Shown here: positions 32,765 through 40,342 of the stretch, piece after piece
How positions within the stretch are numbered: the first letter of the stretch is position 1
Layout of the letters: each line of letters starts with the position of its first letter
NCBI RefSeq assembly: GCF_000153185.1
Contig: NZ_CH724149.1
Span: forward strand, 874,232-938,231
Direction of reading: 5' to 3'
Length of the DNA stretch: 64,000 bases
Origin: Reinekea blandensis MED297
GTDB lineage: Bacteria; Pseudomonadota; Gammaproteobacteria; Pseudomonadales; Natronospirillaceae
Notes under the pieces: model-generated
What the model was told of the DNA's origin: nothing
What the model saw: the letters and a program-made list of their open reading frames with translations, nothing else
Database searches by the model: none
Position numbers and translations under genes: made by a program

Positions 32765-34018
32765 ATGGAACTATTACAGTCTTTTTCGACCCTGACCTGG
32801 ATAATCATCGGGGTCATCGTACTGCTCATGATTTACTTTCATGGCCCAGTCTATTCAGCTCATACCGCAAACTATTCGCCCAGTATTCTGACCAGTGTCG
32901 GGATTTTCGGAACTTTCTTAGGGGTGGCGCTCGGCTTGAGTGAGTTTAATACCGGTGCTGTTGAAGACAGTGTTCCAGAGCTACTGGAAGGACTTAAAAC
33001 CGCATTCTGGACGTCCATTGCCGGTCTTTTAGGGGCGTTGTCGATTAAGTTCCGTTACGCGGTTGCCAGCATGCGGGTTCGGGCTCATCGAGAGTCCAAA
33101 ATGACGGCGACCATGGACGATCTGGCCTGGCATCTAGAGCGCATTGCGAATGCAGTTGCGACTGACGACAAAGAGGATCAGCAGAACTGGCTACAATGGC
33201 GTGATCAGTTTCTTGAGCAGCAACGCGAACAGCATTCGCAGGTCTTGTCGGCATTGACGACCTATCAACAGGACATGACAGAAGCGAACACCGCGGCCCT
33301 GGAAAAAGCCATTACGCATGTCATGAAAGAGTTTAATACCCGTATTGAAGAGCAGTATGGAGACAACTTTAAGCGATTAAACGATGCCGTGGGTCGGATG
33401 CTGACCTGGCAGGAAGACAACAAAACCCAAATAGAATCGCTCCTGGAAGCAAATGAGCGCAGTGCGAAGTCTTCTGTCGTTGCCGCAGAGTCTTTTGAGC
33501 GCTTGATCACGCAGACACGCTCATTTACGTCGGTTGCCGAAGACATGGAAACCCTGTTAAGTGCGCTGCAAAGCCAGTCCGAAAATCTGCGGGAGTATCT
33601 TACAACGTTCAGCACTCTGATCGTCGATGCTCAGAAGGGGCTGCCTCAGTTGGAAGATCGGATCATGCTATTGACCAAGGGGCTTCAGGAAACCGTTGAG
33701 GGGCAATCACAACAAATGCGAACTCTGCTGGAGTCCACCGCTGAGGGTATTCAGCAAACATCCGGCCGGGTCAGTGAGTTGCTCATAGAAGGAACCGAGA
33801 AATCTCAGCAGGTGATGGGCGAGCAGTTGACGTCTCTGCTCAGCCAGAATGAAAAGCAGCTCAAGCAACTGGAAGCAGGGATGGAAGCCGAGCTGTCTAA
33901 AGCGTTAACCACCTTTGGTTATCAGCTGACGGCGCTGTCCGAAAAATTTGTTAACGACTATATGCCACTGACCGATCGGTTGCAGGATTTGATTCGAATG
34001 GCCGAGTCCGACAAATGA
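32765..34018 (+). CDS. ZorA-like MotA/TolQ/ExbB-type channel protein with helical tail
   Basis: A 417-residue protein with three predicted membrane helices at about 10-25, 40-58 and 76-94, then about 320 residues of charged, Gln/Glu-rich, mostly helical sequence. The blocks SVGIFGTFLGVALGL and GLKTAFWTSIAGLLGALSIK resemble the MotA/TolQ/ExbB family, and the three-helix plus long-tail layout is that of ZorA, the stator/rotor-like channel of Zorya anti-phage systems. The tail is shorter than that of described ZorA proteins (about 700 residues). An alternative GTG start at 32732 adds 11 residues; no strong ribosome site marks either. It overlaps the ZorB-like gene by 4 nt. Family call is good; a defence role is inference. 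Confidence 0.78.
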   Translation: MELLQSFSTLTWIIIGVIVLLMIYFHGPVYSAHTANYSPSILTSVGIFGTFLGVALGLSEFNTGAVEDSVPELLEGLKTAFWTSIAGLLGALSIKFRYAVASMRVRAHRESKMTATMDDLAWHLERIANAVATDDKEDQQNWLQWRDQFLEQQREQHSQVLSALTTYQQDMTEANTAALEKAITHVMKEFNTRIEEQYGDNFKRLNDAVGRMLTWQEDNKTQIESLLEANERSAKSSVVAAESFERLITQTRSFTSVAEDMETLLSALQSQSENLREYLTTFSTLIVDAQKGLPQLEDRIMLLTKGLQETVEGQSQQMRTLLESTAEGIQQTSGRVSELLIEGTEKSQQVMGEQLTSLLSQNEKQLKQLEAGMEAELSKALTTFGYQLTALSEKFVNDYMPLTDRLQDLIRMAESDK

Positions 34019-34713
34019 GAAACGACGAAGAGCATATTGAACAGGAAGAGCACTGGGTCTCCGTCAGCGATTTAATGGCCGGGCTGATGATGGTGTTTTT
34101 GCTGGTTGCCATCGTGTTCATGGTCAATGCTGAAATTGAACGGAACAAAATCCGCGATGTGGCTGTACTCTACGATAAGCTCAGAACGCAACTCTATCAG
34201 GATCTGGTCAACGAGTTTGAACCTGACCTGCAAACCTGGGGGGCGGAAATCAATCCGGATCTGAGTATACGCTTTGGGCGACCTGAACTGATTTTTGACA
34301 AAGGTGAAAATGATCTGAAGGATGAGTTTGAAGTCATTCTGAGCGACTTTTTCCCCAGATATTTGAATATTATTGCGTCTGAAAAGTACCGAGAAGACAT
34401 CGCTGAAGTCAGAATCGAAGGCCATACCTCCAGTGGCTGGGTTAGCCGTGGAGAGGATGAGGCGTACATCCTGAACATGGGGCTCAGTCAAGCCCGCACG
34501 CGCTCAACGCTGGAGTTTCTACTGCAACTGCCTGCTGTCCAGGCAGAGAAGGCTTGGCTTAAAGAACACATGACAGCGAATGGCCTGTCGTCGTCAAAGC
34601 CCATTCTGCAAACAAGTGGTGAAGAAGACAGCGAGCGTTCACGGCGGGTTGAGTTTCGGTTGCGAACTGACGCGGAAAGCCGTATTGCGACTATATTGGA
34701 CCGATATCGCTGA
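34015..34713 (+). CDS. ZorB-like MotB/OmpA-type protein
   Basis: A 232-residue partner of the upstream channel protein. A short N-terminus is followed by one membrane helix starting in WVSVSDLMAGLMMVFLLVA; Asp19 at the helix entrance is the place of the proton-carrying Asp of MotB, ExbD and ZorB. The periplasmic part has an OmpA-like peptidoglycan-binding fold: VRIEGHTSSG, NMGLSQARTRSTLEFLL and RRVEFRL. GHTS replaces the common GHTD. It overlaps its neighbours by 4 nt and 1 nt, so the three proteins are made together. ZorAB-type identity is likely; plain OmpA-family motor of unknown use is the alternative. Confidence 0.78.
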   Translation: MRNDEEHIEQEEHWVSVSDLMAGLMMVFLLVAIVFMVNAEIERNKIRDVAVLYDKLRTQLYQDLVNEFEPDLQTWGAEINPDLSIRFGRPELIFDKGENDLKDEFEVILSDFFPRYLNIIASEKYREDIAEVRIEGHTSSGWVSRGEDEAYILNMGLSQARTRSTLEFLLQLPAVQAEKAWLKEHMTANGLSSSKPILQTSGEEDSERSRRVEFRLRTDAESRIATILDRYR

Positions 34714-35213
34714 TGAAACTACCCGATTTTATGACGTTCGCACCCTTCAATGCGATGCGGGAAAAAATAGGTACCGACGCACTGGGGTACTTTGAACTTT
34801 TTGATCCAACTTTTCATCTGACGGGTCAGGAGCGTTCCGACCTGGCAAGAACAGGGATTCGTGTCGACTCGCACCAGTTGAGTCGGTTACTGGACTTTAC
34901 TCTGGTATACAAAAACAGCCGGGTCTTGGTCAAAGACCACAACCGGTATCACCTTTGTGTCTGCGCTTCTTTCCCGGGCGAGCAGGGTACATTTCAAATT
35001 TCTACCAGTGAAAAGGTGTTCGACGGCAAGCCATCGGTGTGCGGCGATTGTCTGCAAACGCTACATTTCAAAGGGTATGATGCAACAAAAGCCAGAAAAG
35101 AAGCCTACAGTGAGCAGGTGCGGGAGCGATTTAAGTTGCCAGATTATTGGGCCATCTATACGCAGTATCCGATTTCCGAGAAAAGAGATAAACGACGCGG
35201 ACTGAAAGACTGA
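34713..35213 (+). CDS. Uncharacterized four-cysteine protein of the ZorAB-like cassette
   Basis: I do not recognise this 166-residue protein. It is hydrophilic, with no signal peptide or membrane helix, and basic at the C-terminus. Two cysteine pairs, C82-V-C84 (in YHLCVCASF) and C110-G-D-C113 (in SVCGDCLQTLHFKGY), could bind one zinc between two beta strands. The start ATG shares its A with the zorB-like stop (TGATG), so it is translationally coupled to the motor genes. Being encoded only with the two motor genes, it is the natural candidate for their cytoplasmic partner or effector. It does not resemble ZorC, ZorD or ZorE as I know them. Confidence 0.75.
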   Translation: MKLPDFMTFAPFNAMREKIGTDALGYFELFDPTFHLTGQERSDLARTGIRVDSHQLSRLLDFTLVYKNSRVLVKDHNRYHLCVCASFPGEQGTFQISTSEKVFDGKPSVCGDCLQTLHFKGYDATKARKEAYSEQVRERFKLPDYWAIYTQYPISEKRDKRRGLKD

Positions 35214-35284
35214 CCGCTGTGATGTATTGTTCACAATCGACCCTAATACTGAGCGGCAAAATCGGCTTGGAGAGACCAAAGATT

Positions 35285-36130
35285 ATGACGTTAATGAAAC
35301 ACCTGTCGACCATAGTGCTGTTTATGTTACTGACCGGTTGTGCCACAACAAAGCTGCCCTCTAACCTTTCAGGGGCGATTCTCAACAGCGACGATTTACA
35401 GACCGTTAAAGAAGGGTTACCAAGTTATCTGTTGATGGTGGACGCCCTCACTGAAACCTATCCGAAGAGCGCTTCAATGCAATTGACCGCGTCCTCTTTA
35501 AACGGCGCCTATGCGGGTGTGTTTGTGCCTGACGATCAGCAAGCACGTCGTAAGAAGTTGGCGGAAAAAGCGTTAGAGCACGCTTTTCAGGCGTTTTGCT
35601 TACACGATTCAAAAGCCTGTGGTATGGCGGAATGGGAACTCGATCGACTATCCAATGAGCTGCCGCAATGGGATCGCGAAGCTGACCTGCCTTATTTATA
35701 CGCCGTAGGTTCTTCCTGGGCGGGGTACATTCAGGCGAACTCCGATGACTGGTTGGCGATAGCGCAACTTGGCCAGGCAGAAGCTGTACTCAAGCAAGTA
35801 GTGTCGATCGCACCGAATCACGAAAAGGGCACCGCTCAACTGTATCTCGGTGTTATGAACAGCATTTTACCGCCCAGTCTTGGCGGGAAACCAGACATTG
35901 CGAGAGGGTATTACGAACGGGCAATTGAGGCAGGGGAGCAACAGAACCTGATCATCTACGTGTACTATGCGAGTAACTTTGCCCGATTGCTCTTTGATAA
36001 GGCGCTTCATGATCGGCTTTTAGAAGAAGCCCTGGCGCTAGATCCTTATGTCGATGGTTACACACTGCAGAATGTCTATGCTCAGGAGCAGGCAAGGGCG
36101 TTGCTGGCGTCGTCAGATTCGTATTTTTAA
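35285..36130 (+). CDS. TRAP-associated lipoprotein, TatT family
   Basis: A 281-residue lipoprotein: MTLMKHLSTIVLFMLLTGC gives a lipobox LTGC after 19 residues. The rest is helical, with TPR-like helical repeats, matching the TatT family that forms trimers and binds the TRAP substrate protein (known from Treponema). ATG 35285 is chosen because it places the signal peptide correctly; an ATG at 35219 lies upstream. It is followed after 10 nt by dctP and then dctQ and dctM. Confidence 0.85.
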   Translation: MTLMKHLSTIVLFMLLTGCATTKLPSNLSGAILNSDDLQTVKEGLPSYLLMVDALTETYPKSASMQLTASSLNGAYAGVFVPDDQQARRKKLAEKALEHAFQAFCLHDSKACGMAEWELDRLSNELPQWDREADLPYLYAVGSSWAGYIQANSDDWLAIAQLGQAEAVLKQVVSIAPNHEKGTAQLYLGVMNSILPPSLGGKPDIARGYYERAIEAGEQQNLIIYVYYASNFARLLFDKALHDRLLEEALALDPYVDGYTLQNVYAQEQARALLASSDSYF

Positions 36131-36140
36131 GGTGAACAAC

Positions 36141-37124
36141 ATGAGATTAGTGCTCCTGTTAATGGTGCTGTTGAGTTCCTCAGTTTCGGCAACGGTTCTG
36201 AAAATTGCCACTGAATATCCAGATGGAAACGCCGTCTTAAAGGAACTGCGTGAGGCGGGTGAGCGTATTGCAACCGCGACTGATCAACGGGTCACGCTTA
36301 AGTTCTACCCTGGCGGTGTTATGGGCGATGGCCGCTCGGTGCAAAGAAAGATCCGTATTGGCCAGTTGCAGGGGGCTTTTATTCACAGTGGCGCGCTGGC
36401 CGCCACCTATCCGGACTCACAGGTGTTAAATGCTCCTCTGTTGTTCCGCGATTTTTCCGAGGTGGATGCTGTTCGGCAACAGTTCGATGCTGAATTGGTT
36501 CAGGGGTTTCGGGACAGTGGTTGGATCACCTTTGGTTTGGTAGAGGGCGGCTTTGCTTATGCCATGACCAATGAGCCGGTCGATGATCTCCAAACGTTGC
36601 GAGAACAAAAACTCTGGTTGCCGGCCAATGATCCTTTTTCAGCCAAAATTGCCAAGGCGTTTAATATCAATCCGATCGCACTGAACATTTCAGACGTGCT
36701 TACGGCTTTGCAGACCGGAGCGATTAACGCGTTGGTGGCTCCGCCTGTCGGTGCCATAACGTTGCAATGGTACAGTCGGGTCGATTATCTGACGGACGCG
36801 CCGTTCATGTATACCTACGGGCTCATTGCGTTATCAGAGCGAGCCTTACAACCTCTCAGCGAGGATGATCTTGCCGTGGTAACGCAGGAGCTCACCCAAG
36901 CCACCGAGAGTCTGGATGCACTGGCGCGAACAGATAATCGCAAAGCCTTTGAAGCGTTAACAAGCCTGGGCTTGACCATTACCTCGTTAGACGACGAAGC
37001 CCGTCGCCAGATCGAAGCAGAAGCGGGCGAAGCCATCGATGTGTTAATTGATTCCGGTGAGTTTGATCGTGGTCTTTACCAGCGTATTACCGATTTGTTG
37101 AATCAGGTTCGTCAGTCACCATGA
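36141..37124 (+). CDS. TRAP transporter substrate-binding protein, DctP family
   Basis: A 327-residue periplasmic solute-binding protein. The signal peptide MRLVLLLMVLLSSSVSA ends near residue 17. KIATEYPDGNAVLKELREAG, LKFYPGGVMGDGR and the RIGQLQGAF block are DctP-family hallmarks; in the family an Arg in the RIG..GA/QGA region contacts the substrate carboxylate. ATG 36141 has AAGG just upstream. The TatT lipoprotein before it suggests a TatT-associated (TatP-type) binding protein, often for lipophilic acids. The substrate is unknown. Confidence 0.9.
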   Translation: MRLVLLLMVLLSSSVSATVLKIATEYPDGNAVLKELREAGERIATATDQRVTLKFYPGGVMGDGRSVQRKIRIGQLQGAFIHSGALAATYPDSQVLNAPLLFRDFSEVDAVRQQFDAELVQGFRDSGWITFGLVEGGFAYAMTNEPVDDLQTLREQKLWLPANDPFSAKIAKAFNINPIALNISDVLTALQTGAINALVAPPVGAITLQWYSRVDYLTDAPFMYTYGLIALSERALQPLSEDDLAVVTQELTQATESLDALARTDNRKAFEALTSLGLTITSLDDEARRQIEAEAGEAIDVLIDSGEFDRGLYQRITDLLNQVRQSP

Positions 37125-37606
37125 AATCACTGTTCATCGCAATATCACGTTCTTGGGCCTGGGCTGAGCGACTGGCGTTGGTGGGGGTCTTACTGTTGAT
37201 GATGCTGTTCGCAGTTCTTCAGGTTGTACTTCGAAATGTGTTCGATACCAGCCTTTTCTGGATTGATCCGCTCAATCGATTGCTGGTGCTCTGGGTTGCC
37301 TTATTGGGCGCGATGGTCGCAACGCGGGAACGAGAGCACATTTCAGTGGACTTGCTGAAGCATTACTTAACCGGGCGACCCCTGATCATCGTCACGTCAC
37401 TGACCGAAGGGTTTGCGGCCTGTGCCTGCGCAATCATGGCGTGGCATTCCGGTCGATTTGTCTATTTTGAGTATCTGGATGGCATGCAAACCTTTTCCGG
37501 TTTGCCGGCTTGGCCGTTTGAACTGATTATGCCGATTGGCTTTGCTGTGATGGCTTTGCGATTCGCTGGGTCTGCATTGACCTTGCCTTGGAAGGGGCTG
37601 TCATGA
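37121..37606 (+). CDS. TRAP transporter small membrane subunit DctQ
   Basis: A 161-residue protein with four membrane helices, typical of DctQ. VLRNVFDTSLFWIDPLNRLLVLWVALLGAMVA contains the conserved region (shown as NVFDTSLFWIDPLNR then LLGAMVATREREHI). It overlaps dctP and dctM by 4 nt each, so the subunits are coupled. Confidence 0.92.
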   Translation: MKSLFIAISRSWAWAERLALVGVLLLMMLFAVLQVVLRNVFDTSLFWIDPLNRLLVLWVALLGAMVATREREHISVDLLKHYLTGRPLIIVTSLTEGFAACACAIMAWHSGRFVYFEYLDGMQTFSGLPAWPFELIMPIGFAVMALRFAGSALTLPWKGLS

Positions 37607-38880
37607 ACAGTTTGATGATTGCCCTGATTGTAATTGCTGCGGTGCTCGGGGCGCCGCTTTTTGTCATCATTCTCAGCAGTGCCGGTGCGGGCTTTTGGTC
37701 ATCCGGCATAGATCTGATGGTTTTGCCAATCGAGTTATATCGTCTCACAGAAAATACTCTGTTGATTGCTTTGCCATTGTTTACCTTCGCTGGTTATTTA
37801 CTCAGTGAGAGTCGAACGGCGGACCGCCTGGTAAACCTTTCACAGGCCGCATTTGGCTGGTTGCCAGGAGGCATGGTCCTGATCGTTCTGTTGGCGAGTG
37901 CATTTTTTACCATGCTGACCGGTGGCTCCGGGGTCACGATTGTCGCCTTGGGTGCCTTACTGTTGCCAGCGTTAAAGCAGGCCGGTTATCAGGATCGATT
38001 CTCGTTGGGGCTGGTAACAACCTCAGGAAGTCTGGGGTTATTGCTGCCGCCTGCGATTCCGCTGATCCTGTACGGTATCGTGGCCCAACAGATGGATGTG
38101 GCGAACGTTGATATCCAGGATCTTTTCATTGCCGGGTTCATCCCGGCTCTGTTGATGATTTTATCTTTGTGGCTCTATGCCCTTTGGGTGCACCGACATC
38201 AAAAGTTACCATTAACTTCGTTTGAAATGAGCAAAGTACTTCAGCACCTCAATGTGTCGAAGTGGGAGTTGGCCATTCCGTTGATTGTTTTAGGCGGGAT
38301 ATTGGGCGGTTGGTTGGTGATCTCGGATATTGCCGCGATTACGGCGTTGTATGTGTTGATTATTGAAGTGTTTGTCTATCGGGAAGTCAGAATCAAAGAT
38401 TTACCGCGCATCGCCGCTGAGTCGATGAAAATGGTGGGCGGTATTCTCCTGATTCTGGGTGTTGCATTAGCCTTTACCAACTTTCTCGTTGATATGCAGG
38501 TTCCGGCCAAAGTATTTGAGCTGGTACAGGCAAACATTGATAGTCGTTGGGCGTTTCTGCTGTGCTTGAACATCGGGTTACTGCTGTTAGGTGCGATTCT
38601 GGATATTTTTGCCGCCCTGATTATCATTGTGCCGCTGATTTTGCCGATCGCGATGGAGTATGGTATCGATCCGGTGCATCTGGGGATTATTTTTGTCGCG
38701 AACATGCAGATAGGCTATTTCACCCCACCGGTTGGGATGAACCTGTTTATTGCCAGTTATCGGTTTAAGCGATCAATTGCCGAGCTGTACCGGGCAACCT
38801 GGCCAATGATGATTGTCTTGTTAGCGGTGGTATTGCTGATCACCTATTGGCCAGCAATGGTGCTGGTTTTTGTAGACTAA
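37603..38880 (+). CDS. TRAP transporter large membrane subunit DctM
   Basis: A 425-residue protein of about 11-12 helices that forms the Na+-coupled transport path. LPLFTFAGYLLSES, LTGGSGVTIVALGALLLPAL and LLLPPAIPLILYG are the classic DctM blocks, with FTPPVGMNLF near the end as the second Na+/substrate hairpin. ATG 37603 overlaps the dctQ stop; an upstream start at 37588 would add five residues. Confidence 0.95.
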   Translation: MNSLMIALIVIAAVLGAPLFVIILSSAGAGFWSSGIDLMVLPIELYRLTENTLLIALPLFTFAGYLLSESRTADRLVNLSQAAFGWLPGGMVLIVLLASAFFTMLTGGSGVTIVALGALLLPALKQAGYQDRFSLGLVTTSGSLGLLLPPAIPLILYGIVAQQMDVANVDIQDLFIAGFIPALLMILSLWLYALWVHRHQKLPLTSFEMSKVLQHLNVSKWELAIPLIVLGGILGGWLVISDIAAITALYVLIIEVFVYREVRIKDLPRIAAESMKMVGGILLILGVALAFTNFLVDMQVPAKVFELVQANIDSRWAFLLCLNIGLLLLGAILDIFAALIIIVPLILPIAMEYGIDPVHLGIIFVANMQIGYFTPPVGMNLFIASYRFKRSIAELYRATWPMMIVLLAVVLLITYWPAMVLVFVD

Positions 38881-38910
38881 AAAATAGCGCAATAAAAGTA
38901 AGCTAAATGT

Positions 38911-38938
38911 TTGACTTCATTGGGAAAATCGATAAAAT
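38911..38938 (+). promoter_or_regulatory. Promoter of the Val/Asp tRNA array
   Basis: TTGACT (38911-38916) and TAAAAT (38933-38938) with a 16-bp spacer, followed by the GC-rich discriminator GCGCC typical of stringently controlled stable RNA promoters. The first tRNA begins at 39016. Confidence 0.75.
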
Positions 38939-39015
38939 GCGCCTCACTTTTTGACAAGCAGTCTCTATGACTGACCTGCAAGAAGGTGCCGAAAGGCAGT
39001 AGTATTAAGCATTAT

Positions 39016-39091
39016 GGGTGTGTAGCTCAGCTGGGAGAGCATCGCCCTTACAAGGCGAGGGTCAGCGGTTCGATCCCGTTCACACCCACCA
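39016..39091 (+). tRNA. tRNA-Val (TAC), copy 1
   Basis: A 76-nt cloverleaf, acceptor GGGTGTG/CACACCC, discriminator A, CCA encoded, anticodon TAC. Confidence 0.97.
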
Positions 39092-39097
39092 TAATGC

Positions 39098-39174
39098 GGA
39101 GCGGTAGTTCAGTTGGTTAGAATACCGGCCTGTCACGCCGGGGGTCGCGAGTTCGAGTCTCGTCCGTTCCGCCA
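39098..39174 (+). tRNA. tRNA-Asp (GTC), copy 1
   Basis: A 77-nt cloverleaf, acceptor GGAGCGG with CCGTTCC (one G-T pair), discriminator G, CCA encoded, anticodon GTC. Confidence 0.97.
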
Positions 39175-39240
39175 CTTTCACCTCAGTATTGAGGTCGATC
39201 AGGGAGTTTCAGCCTGATCACGCGACCAAGCAAAAGCTAT

Positions 39241-39290
39241 GTCGCGAGCCGGAATGCCGGGCCATCGCGTCCCGTTCGTTCTGCTACTTT
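39241..39290 (+). pseudogene. Degenerate tRNA-Asp 3' fragment
   Basis: CGCGTCCCGTTCGTTCTGCT and the next bases (39266-39290) match the tRNA-Asp 3' end plus its CTTT trailer at 20 of 25 positions, and GTCGCGAG at 39241-39248 matches the start of the T-arm side. A 17-nt unrelated piece lies between. It cannot fold as a tRNA. It sits in the spacer between Asp copies 1 and 2. Confidence 0.55.
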
Positions 39291-39333
39291 ACCCAAGTCT
39301 AAAGGGTCGCTGAGAAGCGTACTATCTTGCCGT

Positions 39334-39410
39334 GGAGCGGTAGTTCAGTTGGTTAGAATACCGGCCTGTCACGCCGGGGGTCGCGAGTTCGAGTCTCGTC
39401 CGTTCCGCCA
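39334..39410 (+). tRNA. tRNA-Asp (GTC), copy 2
   Basis: Identical over 77 nt to Asp copy 1. It has no Val partner directly before it. Confidence 0.97.
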
Positions 39411-39461
39411 CTTTCTCTCAAGGATAAAGAGGGCGTTGAGTAAACGTAAAATCAGCATTAT

Positions 39462-39537
39462 GGGTGTGTAGCTCAGCTGGGAGAGCATCGCCCTTACAAG
39501 GCGAGGGTCAGCGGTTCGATCCCGTTCACACCCACCA
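39462..39537 (+). tRNA. tRNA-Val (TAC), copy 2
   Basis: Identical to Val copy 1; in the first 210-bp repeat unit. Confidence 0.97.
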
Positions 39538-39543
39538 TAATGC

Positions 39544-39620
39544 GGAGCGGTAGTTCAGTTGGTTAGAATACCGGCCTGTCACGCCGGGGGTCGCGAGTTC
39601 GAGTCTCGTCCGTTCCGCCA
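39544..39620 (+). tRNA. tRNA-Asp (GTC), copy 3
   Basis: Identical to the other Asp copies; ends the first 210-bp repeat unit. Confidence 0.97.
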
Positions 39621-39671
39621 CTTTCTCTCAAGGATAAAGAGGGCGTTGAGTAAACGTAAAATCAGCATTAT

Positions 39672-39747
39672 GGGTGTGTAGCTCAGCTGGGAGAGCATCG
39701 CCCTTACAAGGCGAGGGTCAGCGGTTCGATCCCGTTCACACCCACCA
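39672..39747 (+). tRNA. tRNA-Val (TAC), copy 3
   Basis: Identical to Val copy 1; in the second 210-bp repeat unit. Confidence 0.97.
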
Positions 39748-39753
39748 TAATGC

Positions 39754-39830
39754 GGAGCGGTAGTTCAGTTGGTTAGAATACCGGCCTGTCACGCCGGGGG
39801 TCGCGAGTTCGAGTCTCGTCCGTTCCGCCA
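39754..39830 (+). tRNA. tRNA-Asp (GTC), copy 4
   Basis: Identical to the other Asp copies; the last tRNA of the array. The trailer after it (CTTTCACCTCA...) is homologous to the trailer of Asp copy 1, not to that of copies 2 and 3. Confidence 0.97.
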
Positions 39831-40342
39831 CTTTCACCTCATTTATGAGGTTGGTCAGGGAGTTCAGCCTGATTGTTCGTCAGCAGTAATCTCCAACGCC
39901 ATGTTTCTTTGATTGCTTTTTCTGCGGCTGTCTATCAGCTTAAATGCTGCCCCTGAGTTCTTCTCCTTCATTCATACCATATCAGCTTAAAGCCTCAAAT
40001 GGCTTGCAGGGCATGCAATGGCTCGACCTGTGTTCGGTTGAGTTCTTCGGTTGCTGGTGTTGTTCTGTCAGGCCTCTTCACCTTAGCAATCCATCGGATA
40101 GGTCGTTCGTCCATAGTGAACTGAAAGTGGTTGTTGAACGGATATTTACTCTAGGCTGGTGGAATTTGATCCTGCGCATAGCAATAATGAATGCTGTGGA
40201 GTAAAAGGCAAACTATGTCACATTCTGACACTTTAGTGTTCTCATGCTTATTAACTGCTGAGCAATTCACAGTTGATTTAGCACAGTTTGAATAGAATAC
40301 CGGCGTGTCCAGGTAATAACTATAAGCGCATTGAGGCGGCCT
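39831..40342. other. Gene-poor spacer after the tRNA array (512 nt)
   Basis: The first 45 nt repeat, with small changes, the trailer of Asp copy 1 and contain two small hairpins (CCTCAT/ATGAGG at 39837-39850; TCAGG/CCTGA at 39855-39872) that may end the tRNA transcript. An 86-codon frame at 39944-40204 has odd composition and no recognisable features, so I do not call it. A tRNA-Asp-like fragment lies at 40284-40309. Confidence 0.5.
40284..40309 (+). pseudogene. tRNA-Asp 5'-half fragment (D arm to anticodon)
   Basis: The 26 nt include TAGAATACCGGC exactly as in tRNA-Asp, then GTGTC against CTGTC, and CAGTT at the left as in the tRNA D arm, needing one gap. The fragment has no acceptor stem. 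It lies 454 nt beyond the last intact tRNA-Asp and just before the coiled-coil gene. Confidence 0.5.

Larger units (their letters stand above)
39411..39830 (+). repeat. Two perfect 210-bp tandem repeats carrying Val-Asp tRNA pairs
   Basis: 39411-39620 and 39621-39830 are identical base for base. Each has a 51-nt spacer (starts CTTTCTCTCAAGG), one tRNA-Val, a 6-nt gap and one tRNA-Asp. The Asp copy at 39334-39410 equals the end of the unit, so the identity continues 77 nt further left. This is the product of unequal crossing-over between tRNA-Asp copies. Confidence 0.97.

Noticed and set aside
32765..35213. Calling the cassette a complete Zorya type I, II or III system
   Set aside because: Only ZorA-like and ZorB-like genes are present. 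No ZorC, D, E, F or G gene is seen on either side; the third gene looks different.
39944..40204. 86-codon plus-strand frame after the tRNA array
   Set aside because: No ribosome binding site, odd residue use, no recognisable domain and no coupling to a neighbour.
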